Source: Acidimicrobiia bacterium UBA1281
GTDB lineage: Bacteria; Actinomycetota; Acidimicrobiia; Actinomarinales; Actinomarinaceae
Direction: 5' to 3'
Length of the DNA stretch: 6,950 nucleotides
NCBI GenBank assembly: GCA_002308095.1
Contig: DBUV01000027.1
Location: 9,764-16,713 of the forward strand
Under the pieces are notes generated by a model. That model worked only from the letters and a program-made list of their open reading frames with translations. It searched no databases and was not told the origin of the DNA. Both the position numbers and the translations under genes were made by a program. Below, one piece after another: positions 1 to 6,046 of this stretch. Every line of letters starts with the position of its first letter. Positions within the stretch are counted from its first letter, which is position 1.

Positions 1-1202
1 AAAATAAAGCTAAATGAAGGTGGGTAGACATCATATTGAGTAACATATTTTAGCTTTGCTCTTCTTCCTCGAAATGGGTGTGGAGGCTTTTTTGTCCAAA
101 TTTCCCGAAATAGAATATTAAGTTCATGCGTAGTCACCCTTGTTGATAGTTGTTGTTGGAGATCGTATATGACTGTATTTAAGTTTTTGACACCTTTTCC
201 ATTTAAGGCAGATACTCTTAAAACTTTCATCCATGAATATTTTTTTAGAAGAGAGGAAATGTTCTTATTGATAAATAATTTTTCATCTTCTTTTAATAAA
301 TCCCATTTATTCATTATCAAAATTGGTGTAACTTTATTTTCAATACACTCACTAATAAGCCTCATGTCTTCAAAATTTATCCCCTGATTCGAATCAACTA
401 CTAAGAAAGCCATAACTGCATTTTCTAACTGGTTTACTGCAAGAGAAGATGCATACCGATCTATTTGATTTTTTTGTTTCTTTCGAGGGACTCCTGCTGT
501 GTCAATAATATTATAAGAATCAGAATCAAACTTTATTGTTTCCTCTAACTTGTCTCTTGTTGTCCCTGAAATGTTTGAGACTATTGCCCTCTCTTCATTT
601 AATATCTTATTAAATAACGTAGATTTGCCAGAGTTAGGTTTTCCGATTATCGCAATTGATTTATATGTCTTTTTATGTGAATCTTTATGTGTTGATACCT
701 TCTTCGTGAGGGTGTTTAACAAATCGTCTGTACCCAACTTGTGAATTGAAGATACGTAGTGTTCAGATTGATATATGTATTTATAAAGATTGCTATTAAG
801 TTCGAATTTCTGAAAGTTTTCACATTTGTTAAATACTGTTATTACCTTCTGAGTTTGCTCAAGGTTAGTTTGAAGAAGATTATGTATCTTGTCCAAAGCA
901 GAGAAGTTCGTTGTGTTAACGTCTATCACAAATAAAATAATCTTTGCATCCTTAAGATACTTGTTTAACTTATTTTGAAATTTAATATTTAATTCATCAG
1001 GATCTTCCAAATATCCAGGTAAATCAGAAATATTAAAAATTTTATCATTAGCTTTTATTGTCCCAGTTACTTTATCTCGTGTTGTATTTGGAGTGGAACC
1101 AATGATAGATACTTTCCGACCACAAAGAGCATTGACTAGTGAGGATTTTCCTGAATTGGGTAATCCAATTAGTAAAACTTCGTCAATATTGTTTTTAGTC
1201 AT
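1..1202 (-). CDS. der: Ribosome-assembly GTPase Der (EngA), 3' end cut by window edge
   Basis: Der is an essential cytoplasmic GTPase of 50S subunit assembly, with two tandem GTPase domains and a KH-like C-terminal domain. The reverse strand reads from ATG at 1202 through 400 open codons to the window edge; about 40 residues and the stop lie outside. Domain 1 has the P-loop GLPNSGKSS at 13-21 and TTRD after it. Domain 2 has GKPNSGKST at 187-195, GTTRD, DTAG at 234-237, NKWD at 298-301 and SALNGKG at 331-337, all canonical. The KH-like domain begins near residue 350, with PPHPFRGRR followed by YVTQ, and ends in VYPPSFSF. In domain 1 the switch II motif is DLPG (60-63) and the base-recognition motif is NKCE (125-128) instead of NKxD, so that domain is diverged. 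There is no Shine-Dalgarno before the ATG, and a -10-like box fits a leaderless mRNA. The identification is certain. Confidence 0.96.
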   Translation of the reverse strand, partial: MTKNNIDEVLLIGLPNSGKSSLVNALCGRKVSIIGSTPNTTRDKVTGTIKANDKIFNISDLPGYLEDPDELNIKFQNKLNKYLKDAKIILFVIDVNTTNFSALDKIHNLLQTNLEQTQKVITVFNKCENFQKFELNSNLYKYIYQSEHYVSSIHKLGTDDLLNTLTKKVSTHKDSHKKTYKSIAIIGKPNSGKSTLFNKILNEERAIVSNISGTTRDKLEETIKFDSDSYNIIDTAGVPRKKQKNQIDRYASSLAVNQLENAVMAFLVVDSNQGINFEDMRLISECIENKVTPILIMNKWDLLKEDEKLFINKNISSLLKKYSWMKVLRVSALNGKGVKNLNTVIYDLQQQLSTRVTTHELNILFREIWTKKPPHPFRGRRAKLKYVTQYDVYPPSFSFI

Positions 1203-1208
1203 AATTTA

Positions 1209-1214
1209 AATATA
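1209..1214 (-). promoter_or_regulatory. Putative -10 element of leaderless der promoter
   Basis: Read on the minus strand the hexamer is TATATT, close to TATAAT. It lies at -12 to -7 if transcription starts on the A of the der ATG at 1202, which is the geometry of a leaderless transcript. No Shine-Dalgarno is present between it and the ATG. A possible weak -35 (TTGTTT, 1239-1234) lies inside ispH with a long 19-bp spacer. The position is seen in the sequence; promoter activity is inferred. Confidence 0.5.
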
Positions 1215-1216
1215 GC

Positions 1217-1222
1217 TATCCT
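1217..1222 (+). promoter_or_regulatory. Putative -10 element of leaderless ispH promoter
   Basis: TATCCT fits the TANNNT pattern of actinobacterial -10 elements. It occupies -12 to -7 relative to the A of the ispH ATG at 1229, mirroring the der box two base pairs away. No Shine-Dalgarno precedes ispH. No convincing -35 is visible, and any -35 would fall inside the start of der. Activity is inferred from position only. Confidence 0.45.
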
Positions 1223-1228
1223 ATTTCT

Positions 1229-2260
1229 ATGGTAAACAATCTTTATATAGTTACTCCAAGAGGTTTTTGTGCTGGTGTTGAGATGGCCATTAAGGCTCTA
1301 ACGTGGATGTTAAAAATATATGATGAAACTATCTACTGTTATCATGAAATTGTTCATAATGATTGGATTGTTCAAAAGTTTAAAAATAAAAATGTAAAGT
1401 TTATTGAATCTCCAGAAGATCTACCTTCTGGATCTGTATTAATGCTTTCAGCACACGGAACAGCACCTAAGATTGAAAAAAGTTTTAATGATATTTCTGC
1501 AATTCAAGTGAATGCTGTATGCCCGTTAGTTACAAAAGTTCATCACGAAGCTAAAAAATTTACTGAGAGTGGAAAACAAATTATATATGTAGGACATAAA
1601 AACCATGATGAAGCGACTGGTGCTTTAGGTGTTGCTCCGAATTCTATGCATCTTGTTGAGAAAAAAGAAGATTTAAAAAATATAAATATCACTGGTGGTG
1701 AAGTTGCTTTATTAGCACAAACTACTTTGGCTATGTCAGAATGGGAACCAATTATGGAATCAGCTAAAAATATCTATCCAAATCTTGATATGCCAAGAAA
1801 AAGTGATTTATGCTATGCAACAACAAATAGACAAGAAGCAGTTATTAATGTTTCACCTCTTGTAGATGTAGTAATTGTTGTTGGATCAGATACATCAAGT
1901 AATACAAAAGCTCTTGTTGCTACAGTCAAAAATTTAGGTAAAGAAAGCTACAGAATAAATTCGACTGAAGAAATCGAAGCTCTAAATCTCACCGGTAAAA
2001 ATGTAGCAGTTACAGCTGGTGCTTCTGCTCCAGATCATATTGTTCAAGAAATTATCGACAGGTTAAATCCGACAAAAACAGAATATTTTGAAAATACAAA
2101 TGAAACAGAGTACTTTCCTCTTCCAAAGCAATTAAGATCTGATATAACTTCTTTAAGCAACTTCTTACTTGAAGTGTTTCCTGAAAATAATATTGACCCA
2201 GAAAAAAGTGTAAATAAAGATAAGAACTGGACTGCTACTGAAGCTTTAAGTTCTCTTTGA
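1229..2260 (+). CDS. ispH: 4-hydroxy-3-methylbut-2-enyl diphosphate reductase IspH (LytB)
   Basis: IspH is the cytosolic [4Fe-4S] enzyme that reduces HMBPP to IPP and DMAPP, the last step of the MEP isoprenoid pathway. The three cluster cysteines are C14 (RGFCAGV), C98 (AVCPLVTKVH) and C195 (DLCYATTNRQ). Substrate-site residues are also present: H43 in HEIVHN, H76 in SAHG, H126 and E128 in GHKNHDEA, T165-T166 in AQTTL, the SSNTKAL stretch at 223-229 and S266 in GASAPD. The 343 residues are somewhat longer than the usual 310-330 because of an acidic and polar tail after the FPLPKQLR motif. ATG at 1229 is chosen because the family begins a few residues before the first cysteine motif. There is no Shine-Dalgarno. 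It is the only plus-strand gene, divergent from der by 26 bp and overlapping the end of convergent cmk by 26 bp. Confidence 0.97.
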   Translation: MVNNLYIVTPRGFCAGVEMAIKALTWMLKIYDETIYCYHEIVHNDWIVQKFKNKNVKFIESPEDLPSGSVLMLSAHGTAPKIEKSFNDISAIQVNAVCPLVTKVHHEAKKFTESGKQIIYVGHKNHDEATGALGVAPNSMHLVEKKEDLKNINITGGEVALLAQTTLAMSEWEPIMESAKNIYPNLDMPRKSDLCYATTNRQEAVINVSPLVDVVIVVGSDTSSNTKALVATVKNLGKESYRINSTEEIEALNLTGKNVAVTAGASAPDHIVQEIIDRLNPTKTEYFENTNETEYFPLPKQLRSDITSLSNFLLEVFPENNIDPEKSVNKDKNWTATEALSSL

Positions 2261-2852
2261 CGAGATTTAATACCTCTGACATATCAATATTACTGTTATC
2301 AATATAAAGCGAGCCTTCTGGAATAATTAATGGAGACTCAATTCGGGTCATATCATTTATGTCTCTTTTTTGTAAATCTTCTAATGTCTCAGATTCATTA
2401 GATTGCTGAAGTCTTCTTTTTGCTCTCACTTCTAAGCTGGCATCAAGATAAATTTTTAAATCAGCTTCAGGAAAAACAACAGATCCCATATCTCTACCTT
2501 CAATAATTAATCCATTAGTTAATTTATCATTTAATAACTTAAGTGATTCTGAAATTTTATTTCTAACGACTTTTTCTTTAGCAATTTCAGAACTTTTAGC
2601 ATTTATATCTTTTGAATAAAGTTCAGAGTCTTTATATGATATTCCATTGAGATCAATATTAAGTTTATGATCAATTAAAAGGCTGAGATCATTAACCGAG
2701 GATTTGGGATGGTGTACCAAATATGCAGCTATTGTTCGATAAAGTTTTCCACTTGAAAAAAAATTTGATTTAAATTCCTTTGCAAGTAACGTTCCTAGAG
2801 TAGTTTTGCCAACCCCGGATGGTCCGTCAATTGTTATGAGTATATTCATCAT
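2235..2852 (-). CDS. cmk: Cytidylate (CMP) kinase
   Basis: Cmk phosphorylates CMP and dCMP to the diphosphates using ATP, recycling pyrimidine nucleotides in the cytoplasm. The 205 residues, slightly short for the family, contain a Walker A GPSGVGKT at 10-17, SSGKLYR at 33-39 (counterpart of the usual TGAMYR CMP-site loop), the Cmk signature EGRDMGSVVFP at 118-128, the lid motif RDINDMTR at 163-170 and a late YIDNS at 183-187. The start ATG overlaps the rluB stop by one base (TAATG) and is followed by a second ATG, so reinitiation by ribosomes leaving rluB is likely; either ATG could be used. It is the last gene of the minus-strand run. Its final 26 bp lie antisense to the end of ispH. Placement next to rluB is the usual actinobacterial arrangement. 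Confidence 0.95.
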   Translation of the reverse strand: MMNILITIDGPSGVGKTTLGTLLAKEFKSNFFSSGKLYRTIAAYLVHHPKSSVNDLSLLIDHKLNIDLNGISYKDSELYSKDINAKSSEIAKEKVVRNKISESLKLLNDKLTNGLIIEGRDMGSVVFPEADLKIYLDASLEVRAKRRLQQSNESETLEDLQKRDINDMTRIESPLIIPEGSLYIDNSNIDMSEVLNLVKENLKLQ

Positions 2853-3505
2853 TAACTATGGTAATTAATTTTCTTTAACTCACCAATTTTCATTTTGCCA
2901 ATTTTAAATTTATCGACTTGAACTCTTTTTAGGTTTTTTATTTGAATATTATTCACATCAAAAATTCTTCTTATTTCACGGTTTCTTCCAGTCTTTAAAA
3001 CGACTTCATAAGTTAATTTTTTCAACTCTGTAAGTTTATGGATTTTTAATTGTTCATCATTATCTTTGATTGTTTTTCTAAAGGTTTCAAAATTAATCTC
3101 CATTGCTGTTGTTACAATATATTTCTTTGAGATATTACTTTTTGGGTGAGAGTACTTATTTAACCAAACACCATCTGTGCTTAACAACATAAGACCTTCT
3201 GAATCTTTATCAAGTCGCCCGCCAAATTTAAGAGATTTATTGTTTATAAGATCATATATGATTTTGCTATCTCCCTGTCTTTTATGAGAAGATACATACC
3301 CATATGGTTTATAAAAAAGGTAATATTCATGCTCGCTTGTTGGCTGTACAACTTCATTTTTAAACATGACAATGTCATCTTCGTCGACTGTGTCACCATG
3401 TTGTGCTATTTTGCCGTTAATTTTCACATTTTTTTTCTCAACAAGAGTATCGCTGTCTCTTCTAGAAATATTAAGATTTAAAGCAAGAAATCGATTTATT
3501 CTCAA
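2852..3505 (-). CDS. rluB: RsuA/RluB-family rRNA pseudouridine synthase
   Basis: This enzyme converts a specific uridine to pseudouridine in rRNA, probably in 23S helix 89 if it is the RluB orthologue, as its place after scpB suggests. Numbering from TTG at 3505 (217 residues), an S4 RNA-binding domain fills about 2-50 (INRFLA, SRRDSD, VKINGK). The catalytic domain follows, with KPYGYVSS at 66-73, GRLDKDSEG at 96-104 (catalytic D99) and GRNREIRR at 173-180. I chose TTG because it starts as MRINRFLA, where the S4 domain of the family normally begins, and lies four bases after the scpB stop behind a purine-rich stretch. A GTG at 3541 would add 12 residues and overlap scpB by 32 bp; it cannot be excluded. 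The stop overlaps the cmk start (TAATG). RluB versus a related RsuA-family target is inferred from synteny. Confidence 0.93.
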   Translation of the reverse strand: MRINRFLALNLNISRRDSDTLVEKKNVKINGKIAQHGDTVDEDDIVMFKNEVVQPTSEHEYYLFYKPYGYVSSHKRQGDSKIIYDLINNKSLKFGGRLDKDSEGLMLLSTDGVWLNKYSHPKSNISKKYIVTTAMEINFETFRKTIKDNDEQLKIHKLTELKKLTYEVVLKTGRNREIRRIFDVNNIQIKNLKRVQVDKFKIGKMKIGELKKINYHS

Positions 3506-3509
3506 TAAT

Positions 3510-4034
3510 TTACTCTTCTTCTGAACTTGTGAAATATTCACCTATTGTTGGCAAATTATTTACAGAACTTATATCCAATTTGTTTAGAAAAAGATCTGTT
3601 GTTCCATAAAGAATAGGGTTTCCAGGGACGTCTAACTCACCACTTTTTTCAATTAGACCCCTTGACTCAAGAGTCTTAATAGATGACTCAGACTCTACTC
3701 CCCTAATTTCTGATATTTTCATTTTTGTTACTGGTTGCTCGTAAGCCACTATTGCTAAAGTTTCTAATGCTGGTGTGGATAAACCTCTTAATATTGGAGG
3801 TGGTTTTACGTCTGTAAGTAGTTCAGAGATTTCAGATTTTGTCACTATGTCTGATTTAGATTTATCAAATTTAATATAAAAGCCAATGTCAGCATTAGTA
3901 AGATCGGTATTTATTTGTTCAAATATGGAAATTAGAACTGTATTTTCTATTTTTAAAAGTTCTTCAAAATAACTATGTTCGATAGGACCATCGCTTACAA
4001 GTAAGACTGCTGATATTACTTTTTTATTATTCAT
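3510..4034 (-). CDS. scpB: Segregation and condensation protein B (ScpB)
   Basis: ScpB is the winged-helix accessory subunit that dimerises and binds the ScpA kleisin in the Smc-ScpAB condensin, acting in chromosome compaction and segregation. The 174-residue protein has the expected N-terminal part (VISAVLLVSDGPI) and the most conserved family block, ETLAIVAYEQPVT at 91-103 with SEIRGV just after. Then come LESRGLI and the GNPILYGTT motif at 138-146, ending in a short acidic tail. I chose ATG at 4034, which overlaps the scpA stop by 8 bases. A TTG at 4046 would add four residues with no family support. It is directly behind scpA, as in most bacteria that have both, and ahead of rluB. Confidence 0.95.
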   Translation of the reverse strand: MNNKKVISAVLLVSDGPIEHSYFEELLKIENTVLISIFEQINTDLTNADIGFYIKFDKSKSDIVTKSEISELLTDVKPPPILRGLSTPALETLAIVAYEQPVTKMKISEIRGVESESSIKTLESRGLIEKSGELDVPGNPILYGTTDLFLNKLDISSVNNLPTIGEYFTSSEEE

Positions 4035-4734
4035 AGTTTTTCTCAATAATAATGTCTTTATTTGTATTTGTTTGTTCAGCTTTTATAAAACCCCATCTTA
4101 CAGCTTCTAGTAGGGCAAGAAAAAATGCCACTGCTTCTTGGGAAGTATTAACTGAAGAAACAAGTTCTTCGAAGGTTGTATTTAACCTTCTGTCAACAAG
4201 TTGAAGTAGATCGTCGATAGCTTCTTGTAAATCAGGTAGTTCTTTATCTATGTGAGAAAAACCTTGAATTGTCTTATATCTACTAAATACCTCAAGAGCA
4301 GTATCTTGAAAATCAGAAATATTGAGTGTGTATTGAATGTCGGGCTTTACCGCGAGAGTGTTTGTTTGATAATATTTAAATGCTGATATCTCTTTTTCCG
4401 TTTGCTTAACTTTTACTGCCATAGCTATGCCTACTTCAGTAAAAGCTTTAAATTGCAACAATCTTGCGAAAGCTAAGTCTTTATCTTTAATAAGTTCTAC
4501 TTCATCAAGCCATTCAACTTCATCATCTTGTGGTAGCAATCTTTTAGCTTTTAATTCAAATAAGGATGCTCCAAGTAGAACAAACTCTGAATAATTATCA
4601 ATATCGTCTTTAAGTGATTTGTTTTCAAAACTTTGAAAGATCATCGTAAGATTATTTTCAATTTGGACTTCTGATTTTGACGTATATTCAACAAGAAGGT
4701 TTTTAAGATTTTCAATAATTTCAGTATTTTTCAT
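4027..4734 (-). CDS. scpA: Segregation and condensation protein A (ScpA), N-terminally diverged
   Basis: ScpA is the kleisin that bridges the two Smc heads and carries ScpB. In this 235-residue protein the recognisable parts are EFVLLGASLFELKAKRLLP at 50-68, matching the family's AATLLEIKSKMLLP region, and a C-terminal winged helix near 187-232 (FEELVSS, FLALLEAVRWGFIKAEQ), which should bind an Smc head. The usual N-terminal FEGPLDLLL motif is absent: the protein starts MKNTEIIENLKNLL, and the reading frame has a stop 7-9 bases before the ATG, so no longer version is possible. Most of the remaining N-terminal helix region is present but weakly conserved. The ATG overlaps the stop of the HD gene by one base (TAATG). 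It sits in the canonical scpA-scpB pair; no Smc gene or parA lies in the window. Confidence 0.9.
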   Translation of the reverse strand: MKNTEIIENLKNLLVEYTSKSEVQIENNLTMIFQSFENKSLKDDIDNYSEFVLLGASLFELKAKRLLPQDDEVEWLDEVELIKDKDLAFARLLQFKAFTEVGIAMAVKVKQTEKEISAFKYYQTNTLAVKPDIQYTLNISDFQDTALEVFSRYKTIQGFSHIDKELPDLQEAIDDLLQLVDRRLNTTFEELVSSVNTSQEAVAFFLALLEAVRWGFIKAEQTNTNKDIIIEKNYE

Positions 4735-5174
4735 TAGTAATCAGTTTCTTCCAGTACATCGTGACGCCGAAGGAGTAATTCTTTTTGATAATAATTTTTT
4801 AATTCATCTAATCCATCGATACTACCTAATACTTCATAACCAATTACCTCATGGTCTAAATAGTTTTTTGATTTTTTTGAAGTTACAAGATTCAAATCAG
4901 ACATTATTCTGAACAACCATGAATAATGACCTGTATTTTTTCCAATATCATGTATTAGAGAAAGTATTAACACATCAGGTTCTTCAGTAATTTTTTTTGA
5001 TCTATTTAATACTTCAAATGAATGGTGTCTATCAGCTTTGTTCAGCAGCCAATACTGTTTAATCAAATCTTCATCATTCAATATGTTTGATATCTGTAAT
5101 TGAGCAGCAATTGAGAGATGTCTGTAAAAAAAGAACCTCACTGCTCTTTTAGATTTTAAATAAATTTGATTCAT
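4734..5174 (-). CDS. Small HD-domain protein, putative metal-dependent phosphohydrolase
   Basis: Function unknown. The 146-residue protein has the layout of an HD-superfamily phosphohydrolase. It has ADRHHSFEV (H50-H51), then LIHDIGK with the metal-binding pair H75-D76, H83 and H108 (LDHEVIGYEVL), and RRHD at 136-139, where D139 could be the last metal ligand. There is no transmembrane segment or signal peptide; the first 20 residues are basic and aromatic (RAVRFFFYRHL). The overall pattern (DRxHS, LIHDxGK, HExxGxExL, RxHD near the end) resembles small HD proteins I recall from actinobacteria; this is memory, not a search. The gene overlaps xerD by four bases (ATGA) and scpA by one (TAATG), so it is probably translated with both. 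In mycobacteria this interval holds parA and other genes instead. A nucleotide or cyclic-nucleotide substrate is possible but not shown. Confidence 0.8.
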   Translation of the reverse strand: MNQIYLKSKRAVRFFFYRHLSIAAQLQISNILNDEDLIKQYWLLNKADRHHSFEVLNRSKKITEEPDVLILSLIHDIGKNTGHYSWLFRIMSDLNLVTSKKSKNYLDHEVIGYEVLGSIDGLDELKNYYQKELLLRRHDVLEETDY

Positions 5175-6001
5175 GCTCTCGGGTGGCTTTCATTAAAAAC
5201 TTCATTTAGAAATTCCTTAGTTAACTTAGTATATATTTGTGTTGTTGATACAGATGTATGTCCTAGATATTCTTGAAGTGTTCTTAGATCACATCCAGCT
5301 TCAAGCATATGAGTAGCTGCACTGTGACGCAATGTATGAGGGTGAACATTTATTTTAACACCCGTATTGAGGGCAGTACTTTTAATTAATCGAAATATAG
5401 CTGTTCTATCCAAACGATTATTAGATTTAGATAAGAATAAGAGTGGGGATAAATTTTTCGGATCTTTAAGGTTTCTAGTATCTAAATAAAGTACTAAATT
5501 TTCTTTAAGCTTTGAACCAATTGGAACAATTCTTTGTTTAGAGCCCTTTCCTGTTAGCTGGACATAATCATCATCAAAATCTAAATCTGATATTTTCACA
5601 TTGCACAGTTCACTGACACGACAGCCTGTAGAATACATAAAATCAATAATGGTCCTATTCCTAGAACTTAAAAAAGAATCTAGTTTGAAATAATTAATCA
5701 TTTTATCAATTTCCAAAATTGATAAAGTCTCTGGAAGTTTTTGACCAGATTTAATTTTTATGTCTTCAAGAATAATTAATTTTTGTTGATGATTTGTGTT
5801 AAACCATTTTACAAACTGCTTAATTACTGAGAGTTTTCTTTTTTTGGTATTTGGGCTGTATGTTTTTTTAGAGATAAGATCAATTAAATTATTAAGGTTG
5901 GCTGAGTTAACATCAGTTACTTTATTTTCAATAAACAAATTATATAAATCTGAGATATAGGCTTTTACTGAATTATCAGAAAGACCCTTAGAATAAAGCA
6001 A
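5171..6001 (-). CDS. xerD: Tyrosine recombinase XerD (first canonical start codon; true start probably upstream)
   Basis: Xer recombinases resolve chromosome dimers at dif during division. The core-binding domain fills about residues 1-90 and the catalytic domain 95-276. Counting from TTG at 6001, all six active-site residues are present with family spacing: R128 (GCRVSEL), K152 (GKGSKQR), H222 and R225 (HTLRHS), H248 (LGHTSVST) and nucleophile Y257 (QIYTKL). TTG at 6001 is the only canonical start, but it falls inside the first conserved helix. Codons 6002-6046 continue in frame with matching sequence (see separate entry), which would give 291 residues, the normal Xer length. It follows pyrG and overlaps the HD gene by ATGA. 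Position after pyrG supports XerD over XerC; the two are hard to separate by motif alone. Confidence 0.93.
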   Translation of the reverse strand: MLYSKGLSDNSVKAYISDLYNLFIENKVTDVNSANLNNLIDLISKKTYSPNTKKRKLSVIKQFVKWFNTNHQQKLIILEDIKIKSGQKLPETLSILEIDKMINYFKLDSFLSSRNRTIIDFMYSTGCRVSELCNVKISDLDFDDDYVQLTGKGSKQRIVPIGSKLKENLVLYLDTRNLKDPKNLSPLLFLSKSNNRLDRTAIFRLIKSTALNTGVKINVHPHTLRHSAATHMLEAGCDLRTLQEYLGHTSVSTTQIYTKLTKEFLNEVFNESHPRA

Positions 6002-6046
6002 GTAACTACCGTATTCATCAAGTAAGCTATCTAAGGAATTATTAAT
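6002..6046 (-). other. xerD: In-frame N-terminal extension of xerD, probable non-canonical ATT start
   Basis: These 15 codons, in frame with xerD, encode INNSLDSLLDEYGSY, running straight into LLYSKGLSDNS. They match the first core-binding helix of Xer proteins (L..LL..F..YL..ERGLS.NT). The frame opens after a TAA at 6064-6062 and contains no ATG, GTG, TTG or CTG before 6001. The first codon of the matching stretch is ATT at 6046, which shares one base with the pyrG stop TAA (6044-6042). ATT is a rare but known start codon, for example in infC. The sequence match is visible; use of ATT is inferred. Confidence 0.6.

Noticed and set aside
169..387. Plus-strand 72-codon open frame
   Set aside because: Lies wholly inside der on the opposite strand; its sequence is low-complexity hydrophobic, and the minus frame carries clear Der motifs.
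550..744. Plus-strand 64-codon open frame
   Set aside because: Antisense shadow of the der domain 2 P-loop region, with no recognisable domain or start signal.
1..1202. Possible frameshift or pseudogene in der, because no stop codon closes the frame
   Set aside because: Translation by hand gives 400 continuous codons with motifs in order; the frame is open only because the window ends first.
2245..2275. Possible terminator at the ispH/cmk convergence
   Set aside because: Only a 4-bp AT/GC-mixed stem (TCTC/GAGA) and no T-run on either strand; too weak to call.
3284..3481. Plus-strand 65-codon open frame with hydrophobic stretches
   Set aside because: Antisense to the conserved S4 and catalytic-domain start of rluB; its hydrophobicity follows from the complement of Lys/Asn-rich codons.
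4035..4046. TTG at 4046 as the scpB start
   Set aside because: Adds only four unconserved residues; the ATG at 4034 gives a normal ScpB N-terminus and a short overlap with scpA.
3499..4050. Shared 11-mer ATTATTGAGAA (minus strand) near the starts of rluB (3509-3499) and scpB (4050-4040)
   Set aside because: Short AT-rich match within coding sequence; in scpB it lies upstream of the preferred ATG, in rluB it contains the TTG. Chance is sufficient.
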